Assembly (NCBI GenBank): GCA_000934385.1
Contig: KN880504.1
Coordinates: 44,219-108,218, forward strand
Direction: 5' to 3'
Length of the DNA stretch: 64,000 nt
DNA from: Cylindrobasidium torrendii FP15055 ss-10
Lineage: Eukaryota > Basidiomycota > Agaricomycetes > Agaricales > Physalacriaceae
Position numbers and translations under genes: made by a program. The notes below the pieces were generated by a model, which saw only the letters and a program-made list of their open reading frames with translations, made no database searches and was not told where the DNA came from. Positions 22,343-33,133 of the stretch are shown here, in pieces; the first letter of the stretch is position 1, and each line of letters begins with the position of its first letter.

Positions 22343-23401
22343 CTTTTGCATTTGTATTCCTTTGAAATTCCGCTTTGAAATTGCAGATTCGCTACTGTAC
22401 AATATTGCATTCCTCGCAAGCGGGCGACATTCACTGTAGCATCTTCCCGCCTCTTTCGTGTTCACTCTGTACCATACAACCACACAGGCCACTGCGCTTG
22501 TATTTCCTGGACTTACCCATCGGTCGAATTACTCACAATTCTTCTAGAAAACCATGTTAAATCGACTTGCATAGTTTGGTTTTTGCAGCATTGACCGGAA
22601 ACATCTCAGAGTGTACTGTACTGTGCATGCATCGTCGTTAACCCGTCCTCACCCCGTAGCGAGCCCGGGCATACATGAGTGCCATGCTCTGATGATCCTA
22701 TCCTCTGCGTTCTCGTCTAAGGACTGGATCTCACAGGGCAAGGTTGTGTAGATGTAAACGATGCCCAGCGCCATGCTCACCGTGACGCTCTCCGACAACT
22801 CAGCGTGCTGGGTGGAACCTGGAGGAGGGAAATAGCAGATAACCTGGTGGGTGTATATCCACGGTAACTGATAAGCGCAGTGAGGTAGAGGATCATTTCC
22901 ATCTGAATGTCTTTCGATAAGACCGCATTGTATCTTAAAGAACATGACGGTACGGAAGGGATGCGGCTTACCCGCTGTTCATGGCGAGTTAGCAGGCAAG
23001 AACAGTCGCAGTGTATATCGAAACAGCAAATTTGCTGAGTGTTAAAGCGACGTGGGTGACTCGGAAGGCAATGCACGAAGGAACGTGCGTTTCTGCGAGA
23101 AGCAAGGGGAGCTTACTCTTCGGGGAAACTGTCATGGTTTTCCAAATCCAGGTGGCTTGGCCAGGGTTTGGCGTTGAGGCGTCCGCCCGGCGCGAGCGTG
23201 CCGGAGTGCCGGTATCAGTGGCAGTGCTAACGGAGGTCCAGGATTGGCTGTCGGATTGGGCCGGGATCGGCGAGCCTTTTTCCCAACTCCGAGCCGCGTT
23301 CAATTCTCTCTCAGCTGCTTCGAGCATCCAAACAGTGCTCATTTCTTTGGGCCTCTCCTAGACTTTAGATTTCTCTTTCGCCGTCTGTCTAATACCCAAC
23401 C
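22343..23401. other. intergenic region, no confident gene
   Basis: About 1.06 kb. A minus-strand frame at 22989-23342 and fragments down to 22649 look weakly protein-like, but I could not build a consistent exon chain. The right end must contain the promoter and leader of the phosphate carrier; its last 60 bases are pyrimidine-rich. Confidence 0.4.
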
Positions 23402-24545
23402 ATGTCGACGCCAACTGGAAAGTGGGATGCTCGGTACGTCTGCCGCGTATTCCGTTCGCGTTGGAGCTCCCGCTGACGATGTACAGTTATCTTGGCCCAG
23501 TGCCCCACGACGCGAGCTACTACGGCAAATGCATGCTCGGCGGTGTCATCGCTTGCGGTGCGACACACGCTGGTATCACCCCGCTTGATGTCACGAAATG
23601 TAACATGCAGGTGCGTCGCCCGCGTTCGCCCGCCATACCGCTTGACTCAATGCCCTGTTCCCTAGGTCAACTCGGCAAAGTACAAGGGTCTTGGCTCCGG
23701 TCTCAAGACTATCATTGCTGAGGAGGGTTCGCGCGCAATCTGGAAGGGTGTTGGCCCGACATTGGTCGGCTACTCTCTCCAGGGCTGCTTCAAGTACGGT
23801 CTCTACGAGGTCTTCAAGGATCTCTACATGAACGCCGCCGGCGAGGAGCTTTCTTCCCAATACAAGGGCGCCATCTGGCTTGCTGGCTCAGCGTCTGCTG
23901 AGCTCTTCGCCGACGTTGCTCTTTGCCCCTTCGAGATGACCAAGGTCAAAGTTCAGACCTCGCCCGCCGGTACCTTCCCCATCAAGTTCGGTGAGGCCCT
24001 GAAGGCCATGAGCGCACAGAAGGCGGAGACCCGCTATCCCTTCGGCTCTGTCGTTCCTCTGTGGTCGCGCCAGGTTTGTTACAAATACCTGAATATCTTT
24101 CACGTACTAACCTTGTTCAGATCCCTTACACCATGGCCAAGTTCTACTTCTTCGAGAAGATCGTGTCATTGTTCTACACCCACGTCTTCACCCAACCCAA
24201 GGAGACATACTCCAAGCCTACGCAACTCGGTGTTACTTTCGGCTCTGGTTACCTTGCCGGTGTCGTCTGCGCGATCGTCTCCCACCCGGCCGACTCCCTC
24301 GTTTCGCTGCTCGGAAAGGCAGAGAACAAGGGCAAGTCTGCGGGCACTATCGCGTCGGAGGTTGGCTTCGGTACTCTTGCGACCAAGGGTCTTGGTACGC
24401 GTGTGATCATGATTGGTACCCTCACCGGTAAGCAATGCTTCCTATGTCGCCTCACTACCAAACTAATGGCATCCAAGGTTTCCAATGGTGGATCTACGAC
24501 TCGTTCAAGTCAGCGATGGGTCTTGGCACGACTGGTGGCAAGTAA
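23402..24545 (+). CDS. mitochondrial phosphate carrier (copy 1)
   Basis: Five exons (23402-23433, 23487-23610, 23666-24073, 24121-24427, 24478-24545) encode 312 residues. It is a mitochondrial carrier (SLC25) with three repeats. The signatures are PLDVTK (repeat 1), PFEMTK (repeat 2) and HPADSLVS (repeat 3), the last being the atypical third motif of phosphate carriers of the Mir1/Pic2/SLC25A3 type. It exchanges inorganic phosphate (or copper, for some members) across the inner membrane to feed ATP synthase. No cleavable presequence is seen. A tandem copy 1.6 kb downstream has the same exon lengths for exons 2-5 (124, 408, 307, 68). The high use of C-ending codons suggests strong expression, in contrast to copy 2. 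Confidence 0.97.
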
Positions 24546-24935
24546 ATTACACCGAAAATGCCTCTGGGGTGACTGGAGATGGTGCCCTGCGCGGTCGGCT
24601 GGTCTTATCGTTATACATAGATTGTGCTTTACGATATCCCACAATACATATTTGCGGACGGACTCGAAAACACTCTTTTGCTCCGACCTGTCCAGACAAC
24701 TGAGCTCCTGATTCCTGAATGCAGAATTGGTGAGGACAGACACAGGACGAGCTAGGTTGTTGCTCTCTGTGTCGAACTTGCGCTTATTGACCTCACTAAT
24801 ACTACCAGTAGCTGTTACAAGTGCTTTGCACTGAGCTTGCTAGCCAGCTCAGTTTGTTGGAAGCAGGTGGAAGTTCCCAGGACCAGTGGACCACAGTCAC
24901 CACTGGTCGCAGTCAGTACTCACATGATTACGTTG

Positions 24936-24954
24936 ACGCGATCGTCGATCGCGT
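24936..24954. repeat. 9-bp perfect inverted repeat
   Basis: ACGCGATCG and its exact complement flank a single T. It shares CGATCGCG with the palindrome at 17956. It could be a protein-binding site or chance. Confidence 0.5.
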
Positions 24955-26045
24955 ATGTCTAGAACCTGGGTCTTCGTTGAAAATGCATTTCTTTTCTTCG
25001 CTTGTGGGAGCCCGCCATCACGGACATTTAGGCTTTGTCCAGGATTAGTGCTGTGGTACGATTGTCGCTTGTCAAATATTCATTCGACTCATAGACATTC
25101 TCTTTTTCTTCAAGACCATAAGTACTATGCGCTTGAGGCCAGCACAGAGCCAGCACCATCCCGGACCCGACGGGATGCCGCCACCCTTGCGATCCTCATC
25201 GTCACCGGCCAGCAGCCCTCAAACACATGTCCACCTTCTGTTCGATTTGTAGGTGTGTGTCCTGCGGGGACTTACCGGCTCGACTAAGCTCAAGCAAATG
25301 ATTTCGGCGTGCTCGACAATTCAAAAGCTCGTGTTCAGTGCCTCCTCGGACTTGCCGACCGACCGACCAGTTATGTCTTCCTCTCTCGAGCTTCTTCGAG
25401 ACGAAAAGCACAAGCTTCTTACGATGGATCCGACCGACGATTAGCACTTTTTGAGTACCATTGGTTGCTTTGCATGTGCAAATGAAGCAAAGTCCTAGCG
25501 TATCACTGATACCGAAGGTCTAGAGCATTTGTAGAGCATTGTGTTGTCGTCCGAAGGGTTGAATTCCGGTCGGGTGCGCAAATTGCTATTTTCCGCTTCC
25601 CTTTCATTCCGCACGAGGACCTGATACTCAATTCGGCCTTTGTGAGTGAATATAGCCATACCATTCCACGCCCCCACTCAAGGTCCGAGATGAGAGATGG
25701 TTGATTGTGAGTAGGAGAGGAGCTCTCAGTGGCACTTTCGACATCGACAATATGTGGATTCGAACGATGACTGACCAACCACTGTGCGAGCATATGCCCT
25801 GCGCAGAGAACGACACAAGGTGAAAGGATCGTAACACGAGGCTATTGTGCTAAACTGAATTGTCGGATGACCCAGCGGGCAGGAGGCATAGGGAGGCATG
25901 CGGCCCAAATTTGTAGTTTGTCCAGGTCCCGTCGGTCTTGCATGGCTTTTAGCGTAACTCCAAAACGTGAAACCCACAGCCAATAGCCAGAATTGGAATA
26001 ACGACGGGCCGAGACCAAAGCCTTTTCGGGGAATGGCGGATTGGG

Positions 26046-26054
26046 TATATAAAG
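26046..26054 (+). promoter_or_regulatory. TATA box of phosphate carrier copy 2
   Basis: TATATAAAG lies about 64 bases before the ATG at 26118. Carrier copy 1 has no comparable element, which suggests that the two copies are expressed differently. Confidence 0.7.
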
Positions 26055-26117
26055 GGTCTCCAAGCACTTTTTTTACGCAAAAAATCCTTCCACGCTCTCT
26101 TTCTCGCTCCGTCCCCA

Positions 26118-27286
26118 ATGTCGTTGTCGTTGTCGCCGTCAGGAAAGTGGGATGCACGGTGCGCTTGATCCTCGTGTTGTGTCGAGCAGCCATTGAACGA
26201 CGACCATCCACAGGTATCGCGATACCAACCCACACGATACGAGCTACTACGCCAAGTCCATGGCGGGTGGCCTCATCGCCTGCGGTATAACACACGCTGT
26301 AATGACCCCGCTCGATGTAACGAAATGCAACATGCAAGTACGTCGTCGCTTGTTCATAAAGGATTGATAGGCATCGGGCTAACCCTCTACCCTAGGTTAA
26401 CCCAATCAAGTACAGGGCTCTGGGCTCCGGTCTGAGTGCCATTGTCGCTGAAGAGGGTTCGCGCGCCATCTGGAAGGGTATTGGCCCTACCGTCGTCGGG
26501 TACTCATGTCAGGGTGCTTTCAAGTACGGGCTTTATGAGGTCTTCAAGGACTTGTATATGAACATTGCTGGCGAAGACATTTCTTCGCGCTACAAGGGGT
26601 TGATTTGGATGGGTGCGGCTGCGAGCGCGGAGGGTCTCGCGGATTTCGCATTGTGTCCGTTCGAGATGACGAAGGTGAAGGTGCAGACGTCGCCAGCGGG
26701 AACGTTCCCGTTGCGATTTTTGGAGGCGATGAAGGAGATGAACAAGACGAAGGCGGTGACAAAGTATCCTTTTGGATCTGTAGTGCCACTATGGTCGCGC
26801 CAGGTGAGCTGACTGTGCCCGCTCCTAGCTCCTTGTCTGTCTTACTGATGGCGTCTCAAGATTCCGTATACTGTCTCCAAATTCTTCTTTTTCGAGAAGA
26901 TTGTTTCGTTATTTTATACCCACGTATTCACCAAACCCAAAGAGACCTACTCTTCCTCTACGCAGCTCGGCATCACGTTTGGCTCTGGATACCTCGCCGG
27001 AATCATCTGCGCTGTCGTCTCGCATCCCGCCGATTCTCTGGTCTCGCTACTAGGCAAGGCAGAGAATAAGGGGAAATCTGCGGCCACGATTGCGAGGGAG
27101 ACTGGACTTGTGCCGCTGGTAACAAAAGGATTGGGTGCTAGGGTGGTGATGATTGGAACGCTGACCGGTATGTTTCTCTCCCGGGAATGCATAGCGGGCC
27201 GTTGCTAACCGTTATTAGGCTTCCAATGGTGGATTTATGACTCGTTCAAGTCGGCGATGGGACTTGAAACAACCGGTGGCAAGTAG
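26118..27286 (+). CDS. mitochondrial phosphate carrier (copy 2)
   Basis: Five exons (26118-26158, 26214-26337, 26396-26803, 26861-27167, 27219-27286) encode 315 residues. It has the same three carrier motifs as copy 1 (PLDVTK, PFEMTK, HPADSLVS) and the same ends (GKWDAR near the start, TTGGK at the end). Exons 2 to 5 match copy 1 in length exactly, so this is a tandem duplicate with conserved introns. The N-terminus is three residues longer and serine-rich. Differences cluster in matrix loops (for example ETGLVPLV against EVGFGTLA). It is an inner-membrane phosphate transporter by family. A strong TATA box suggests inducible use, whereas copy 1 looks constitutive (inference). Confidence 0.97.
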
Positions 27287-28489
27287 GAAGTAAGTATTTA
27301 CTCAGTAGACGCTAGATAATCCTACCCTACACTCTTTAGACGACCGTATAGCCCGCCCTTAAGGCGGATACTACTTACTAGTAGAATGTTTCTTATCTTT
27401 TGGACAGTACGTATCTTCGACAGCACATAGAGAGGAATCAACTGAGCTTGATCAACCAATTTGAGGCGCCTAGTATGTATCTTCCTTTGGCTCGGGGATG
27501 CCTGTGATTGCTTTATCCGATGGCCCGAGCAGTTCCTTTAGCCTCCAAGTGGAGGGCTGGTGTTTGCTTGGCCTATCATAGGCAAGAGCGTATGAGTAGC
27601 AGTTTGCGTTTAGCAGTCCCGCCGTCGAATCGGGGCCAGCTCTTTCGCAAACTATGATGCCTGCTTCTCTTGTAAGATTTGTGTTTGATCCGTGTTCCAG
27701 CGCTTTGCGAAAAGATGTAGACGTTGGAGCATTTCTTTTCCACAGTGGCTGTCCACGTTGATTACTATCCACAGGGCCGTGGACGTCCAAATTGAGCTCC
27801 CTGCGACCGACATAGAACTGTGGCGACAGGACGATATGTCGGGAACTTGCTAGAAAGGCTTCCAATCCAATAGACGAAGCTTGCACCAGATTTCTTGAAT
27901 GTCGATGCCATTTTCTTAGTATACAACAAGCCCACAGCGTCCACTGCGTCGGCCAGACTGGCCGGATGGCCGCTCCAACAACCCAATATGGACTCTCACA
28001 TGAGTATTCCCTTTCCCAAACGGATACCGCACGCTCCAAAGGCTTCACAGCCACTATTGAAAAGGATGGCTCCAACATCTACATCTTTTCGCAAAGCGCT
28101 GTCATGAGCTCACCCAGTCGCCTACTATATTCAACACAGGGACTCGGTGAAGCGTTGTAATTTCACCCCTGGTGCAAACTTACCGTTTAAGAATCTCCTT
28201 TACATATACGTGTTTCCCCAAAATTGTACAATAGATTGTGCAACGCTACCTGGCTATTTCTTGCGTCCCTTTGACTCCAGTCTCCAAATGTGTGGTCGCG
28301 TCTAGTGTCCATTTCGAACCACTAATCAATCCCTCCCAAAACTTCAAGAGGGCACAATCACTTGGAGTCCCACTGCAGACGTGTCGGGCATATCAACCTG
28401 ATTTTCCTGGATTTACATACAATACAGTTCCGCGCTAATATACAACATCGCACTTAAATGTGGCCAGTCCATCCTCGTCGTCGTCTCTC
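27287..28489. other. intergenic region with inverted repeat
   Basis: 1.2 kb between two convergent genes. It contains the two arms of an imperfect inverted repeat (27700-27751 and 28047-28099). A minus-strand frame of 202 codons (27470-28078) spans it, but it shows no family motif and depends on the repeat, so it is not called. Confidence 0.5.
27700..28099. repeat. imperfect inverted repeat, arms about 53 bp, about 295 bp apart
   Basis: The left arm runs from GCGCTTTGCGAAAAGATGTAG to TGGCTGT. The right arm (28047-28099) is its inverted copy with a few mismatches and small indels. Each arm, read outward from the spacer, can encode SN-YIFSQSA, so both may come from one coding fragment duplicated in inverted orientation. 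No target-site duplication or transposase is seen. Confidence 0.7.
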
Positions 28490-30662
28490 TTACATGCGTG
28501 CCTTCACCATGTTAGCCTCCGCCTCAACCTTCGCGCGCTCCCTGAGGTCTTTGCGCAGAATTTTGCCAGCGGCGCTATAGACAAACACGTTAGAGAAGGG
28601 GCGTCCAGCTATGTAAGGTAGGATTTCTGACCTTTTTGGTATCACGTCGATGACTGCAACCCCACCGCGCAACTGCTTATGCGATGCCACTCTTGCTTTC
28701 GTCCATGCAATAACGTCTCGCGCGAGTTGCGCCTTCTTCGCTGATGGATTCGCAGCAACAATGTAGGCCCTTGGGAGCTCTGTTGCCTGTGCATCGTCGT
28801 ACACACCTACCACAGCAGCATCGGCGACGTCAGGGTTATTCAGAAGCAATGCCTCGAGCTCTGCAGGAGGGACTGGGAACGGAAAAAACATCAGGACTTC
28901 GTAATGACAAGGTGCAAGATGTACATACCTTGGAATCCCTTGTACTTGATCAGCTCCTTCTTTCTGTCGACAATGTAGTAGAAGCCCTCGTTCGTGCGCA
29001 CTGCTATGTCGCCCGTCTGGAACCAGCCTTCCGAATTGATACACCCAGCAGTCGCCGAGGCGTTCTTTAGATATCCCTATCGATGGTGTCAACATTTTGA
29101 CCACCATGAGATTGGCAACAGCGAGGAGACACACCTTCATGACCGTGGGTCCACGAATCCAAATCTCACCAGGTTCGCCTTCCTTCGCATCGAGCCCGTC
29201 GTCGGCGACCAGTCGAGACTGCAGGTTGGGAAGAAGGACGCCAATGCTTCCAAGGGCCGATTCAGCACTCTTAGTCGGCACCATCATAGCGACGGGCGAC
29301 GTTTCGGTAAGGCCATAGCCTTGGATGATGGCAACGTGGGTTCCGAATGATGCAAGGCGTGCAGCAACCTGTTCAGACATAAGTCAAGTTGTACGCGGAT
29401 AGAGACTGGAAAGTAGACGCGCCTGGCGAGTCAGATCTGGTCCAAGGGGAGCAGCACCGGAGACCATAACCTTCAGCGTCTTCATGTCGTATTTCTCAAC
29501 CGCTGGACATCAAATAAGTTGATGATGAAGATGAAAGGGAAACGAGGCTTACCGGGATGTCTGGCGAGATGGACAAGCACAGGTGGGACAACCAAACTCA
29601 GCGAGACAGCGTAGGTTTGAATGTTGCGACACCATGCCTCGGGCTCGAATCGCGCCTGAAGGACGACCTTGATCCCGGCGCGCAATGTCCAGAGCAGTTG
29701 CATCACACAGCCGTAAATGTGGTAGCACGGGAGGATGGCGAGCATGACTTCGCGAGAGGTCGGAGCGTCCCAGGAGTGCTGCAGTATCTCGGCCATGGAG
29801 GTGAGATTGTGGTGAGTAGTCTGAAGAAGAGTCAATAAAGATGGCATGAAGAAATAAACGGTAGAACACACCTCAACACCCTAGGAAATGGAAGATGGAC
29901 AAGTCAGTTTTCTCAATGAGCTCAATGCTAGGTAGACCATACCTTCGGTTTCCCCGTAGTACCCTATAGGTAGAAGCGGTTAGCGGGAATGACAGTTATA
30001 CAGAAGCTAGTACATACCGAGCTATAACACAGCAGTGTCGTCTCATTTCCCTGCCCTTCGAATATCTCTTCGCTCTCCATCGCACCCATGGAAAGCAAAT
30101 CCTCCAGACGAACAAGCCCTGCCGAAGCCACAGAGGGCGGGACATTGGCACCACCCGCCCATCGGAGCCCGTCGATGATAATGATCCTCTTGTCCCCCTC
30201 CGCCCCAAGGCCAACTGCCGTAAACATATCGCGCACGGTCTGCAGGTGGTCCTCCGTCGTGTACACAAGAGATGCACCGCTGTTCGTGTACTGATGCGCG
30301 AGTTCGCGAGCGTTGTAGGCGCTGTTGGCTAATGTGACCCGCAAACCAGCGGCCCATGACCCGAACATGGCAAGTGGGAATTGCAGGATGTTTGGTGCAA
30401 AGATGAGAGCGGTGTCATTCCGTGAGGCGCGAAGTGTAGCATGGTGGGTGAGACCATGTCCAAGCTGCAAAGACAAGGCGCGCAGATGGCCGCGAGTTAT
30501 GGTTGCGCCAGAGGCCGCGTCGGTAAAGGCAGGCCAATTCGCTGGGTGTTCGCCGACATATCCTGGCCTGGATGCACCGAGAAAGTAGCTGAAAACGCCA
30601 CGATTGACGAGAGGGACATTCGAGAAGGTAGAAGAATATATTTTGACATTGGAAGAGGACAT
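28490..30662 (-). CDS. 4-coumarate/fatty acyl-CoA ligase-like AMP-binding enzyme
   Basis: Nine exons (30662-30018, 29963-29943, 29880-29872, 29820-29553, 29502-29423, 29368-29135, 29076-28929, 28872-28632, 28574-28490) encode 576 residues. It activates a carboxylic acid with ATP and transfers it to CoA. Motifs: SSGTTGKPKG (P-loop, from residue 214), QGYGLTETSP (357-366), GWFQTGD (436-442), VDRKKELIKYKG (hinge), and catalytic K553 in SAAGKILRK. The C-terminus ARM fits a type 1 peroxisomal signal, so import into peroxisomes is likely, as for many fungal 4CL-like enzymes. Exon 3 is nine bases long, and the intron after exon 5 starts with GC rather than GT; both are needed to keep motifs whole. 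The substrate (medium-chain, aromatic or other acid) cannot be told. Confidence 0.95.
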
Positions 30663-31803
30663 TTTTAAGGATGGGCGGTGCGACTTGGGGAGGTGAAGGC
30701 GTTGGTGGTCAGCCCCTGGCGAAATCCCTTATAAGGATATGTACTGAGGAGCGGGAAGCACTGAGTAAAACGGGAAGCATCAAGTAGGTTCGTCAGCACA
30801 AGAAGCCTCCGTGACGCGATACGCGTATCTGGATGTGGAAACTTTGGTGGGAAAGCCGAGTCGGCAGCACCTGATACCTAGCTGAGCTCGGTACCCCAAG
30901 TTGACTGCAAGAATGCCGGTGCTCACTGTTCGCTTTAATTCCAGTCGTTTATGGAGAGAAACCTTCCACATTTCGGTATGCAATGCAAACCGTCCCCACA
31001 GCAAAAAACCAATTGCCCCGCATTATGGTCTACGGTCGGGGGATGGACACTGATTGGCACAGGGTCCGAGGCTTGCCTGAATTTCATGTACCAACGAACA
31101 ACGTCACGCTAATTTGCATCAGAGGGAAAAACAGCCGCGGTGCAGTCGTAATGACCGTCTTCGTACCGCCAATGCTTCTCTCCGACTCGTCCTCCTCACG
31201 ATCCCGTGCATATTTATCCTGCGTTGGTCGCAAACGGCTCCGCGGACAGAAGAAGAGATCCGAGAAATGGATATTTGCCGTGCTGAGTCGCTGTTGACGC
31301 GTTGACATTGAGTCTTGACTTCGATTGACCATGGTGGCCAAAGCCAAAAGGGATCTGAATTCCGATCAAGCGTAGATGCCGCGCACGGCATCCAGTCCAT
31401 CATACCATCCAGGCATACAGTCCAACGAGTGGCACACGAGCTATCGAAAGGCCGAAGCCTTGTGGAAGCTCCCATTGTCCACACCCAAGGCAGCACGGCA
31501 CTTCGAAGTTTGAATGCTGATTCTGACCGGAATTGTGGCTTGCACAGTGGCAAGCACGACTCCGAGCCAGTCTCCACTCCATTTCCCGCTCAAAAGCACG
31601 TCCCCGCTAACACGAGAATGACAAAGCTACGCATTCAAGCCAACATGCATAAGCGGTATTCAAAATAGAGAATATCTAAATAAAAAGCATGTATACAGTA
31701 AAATATCAGTAACAATAACGAGGGGGTTGTAACAACGAGAAATATTATATAGGCGGGCCTAGGAGCGTATTGTGAGTTGCATATGTAGAAGGGATATCAC
31801 AGT
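30663..31803. other. intergenic region upstream of acyl-CoA ligase
   Basis: 1.14 kb. The left part is the ligase promoter with a TATA element at 30728. The rest has overlapping short frames on both strands without motifs; none is called. Confidence 0.5.
30728..30733 (-). promoter_or_regulatory. TATA-like element of acyl-CoA ligase gene
   Basis: TATAAG on the minus strand, 66-71 bases upstream of the start at 30662. Confidence 0.45.
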
Positions 31804-33133
31804 TCATGTTTCAGCCACCAACCGACAGCTCCTCTTCCCCAAATCATCCGCCAACGAGTCCATCACAGTCGACGAAAGCACAAAGCGCCAGTCTCCGTGC
31901 ATTACCACCTCCTCAAGGGCCGGGAACCCGTCCATCAGCTCGTCGTAGTTGTACTTGATCCATGGTGTCAAATCAACCAAAAGCCCATTTGGATTCGCAT
32001 ACAGTCGCAAACGCTTCACAAACGAGAATTTCTGGCCCCCCAGGTTCACGCGCCCAACGTGATACGGCGAAAACGCTAGCTCCGTGCACCTTGGGAATAG
32101 CCGCTGGAGCTGCGCTAGAGGGCCAGCGACCAGGTCTGTGCCGTCCTGAAGCTCGACGCAGTACACGTGCGGGAACGTTGTGCCATTAACCAGCCGCGAC
32201 ATGGACCCTACGAAACCTGGGCTGACCACAACATGACTGGTCCACTCGGCTAGTGGCAAAGTGATAGGCATGGCAATAGAGTTCAGTACCTCAGATTGTG
32301 GTGGAAAACGGAGGACGCGTAGGTTCAGCAGGCTTGATGAGGGTGGACATAGTTCAGGATGGACGCATAAAGATGAGTTGAGGTGATAGAGATTGGGTGC
32401 TGCTGCAACGAGCGCCGCGAAAGCTTGACGCGAGCCGAATTGTGTTGTTGAATCTGTGCCCCAGTCCAGACGTCTGAGATAAGGCAGTGACCCTGGTGCG
32501 AGGTCCTGGAGGCCATCCCAGAATTGGCCATCAACTACGTCGCCGGACGGTTTGGAAATTATTTGGATATGGGGGCACATGCGGAGGATGTCAATCATTC
32601 GAACGTCTGAAGGTGCGCTTGGTAGGATTTCCAGTCGGTGTATCCAATGGCCATGAGTGGCAAGGACCTCGGGGTGGGGCAGATATGGTCCAACGCGCAA
32701 TTCTTCAAGCAAAAACTCCAAGGCCAACGCGTACCATGACTTGCACACTAGTGACAAGGTAGATTTAATCTGTCTCAATTCAGTTGGAGTTCTTGCATTG
32801 CTATTGGCGACGCACCTGCCATACTTGAAAACGCTCACGGTCGCGGGTGCTGGTTTGACGCGACCACCCCGAATCCTGGAATGCCGTATAGGATATGTTC
32901 CATAGGGATTGCTCGTACCCATAAGGGAGAGATGTAGCATAGGCGAAGATGATTTGCAGTAGTTCGGGTGGCAAACCGACAGAACAAGGGACGATGGGCG
33001 GGGCCTCGACGACCGAAAAAGGCAGGCTACGCGACTTTGACATCCATAGCGCAGGAGAGCGTTTTTGTGTGGAGCGGTACAGCGAGGACGACGAGCGCTT
33101 GGTGCGCAACATTGCAGATGATGATGGTGGCAA
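31804..33133 (-). CDS. F-box-like protein
   Basis: Two exons (33133-32816, 32769-31804) joined by a 46-base intron with a textbook branch site (CAACTGA) encode 427 residues. An F-box-like segment begins LPPELLQIIFAYAT (about residue 54) and is followed by SLWNISYTAF and, after the intron, by STLSLVCKSWYALALEFLLEEL, so the motif is long and interrupted, as in many Agaricomycete F-box genes. The remainder has degenerate leucine-rich repeats. The presumed role is an SCF ubiquitin ligase substrate adaptor. An ATG seven codons downstream (33112) is an alternative start. An unspliced frame of 454 codons overlaps it but lacks the F-box, so it was rejected. Confidence 0.85.

Larger units (their letters stand above)
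24546..26117. other. spacer between the two phosphate carriers
   Basis: 1.57 kb with short frames only and no motif I recognise. It contains an almost perfect palindrome at 24936-24954 and, at the right end, the TATA box of carrier copy 2. If it arose by tandem duplication, remnants should be present, but I see none clearly. Confidence 0.45.

Noticed and set aside
22649..23342. Possible minus-strand gene upstream of phosphate carrier 1
   Set aside because: The starting frame looks weakly coding, but every splice combination tried ran into stops or lost the frame, and only 59 bases would separate it from the carrier start.
25253..25444. Short plus-strand frame of 63 codons between the phosphate carriers
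   Set aside because: No homology recognisable by eye, no TATA box and no splice partners.
27470..28078. Minus-strand open frame of 202 codons
   Set aside because: It runs through both sides of the inverted repeat and has no motifs. It is more likely a chance frame.
31119..31577. Minus-strand open frame of 152 codons
   Set aside because: Composition is like random translation (many Trp, Cys and Arg) and an equally long frame exists on the other strand.
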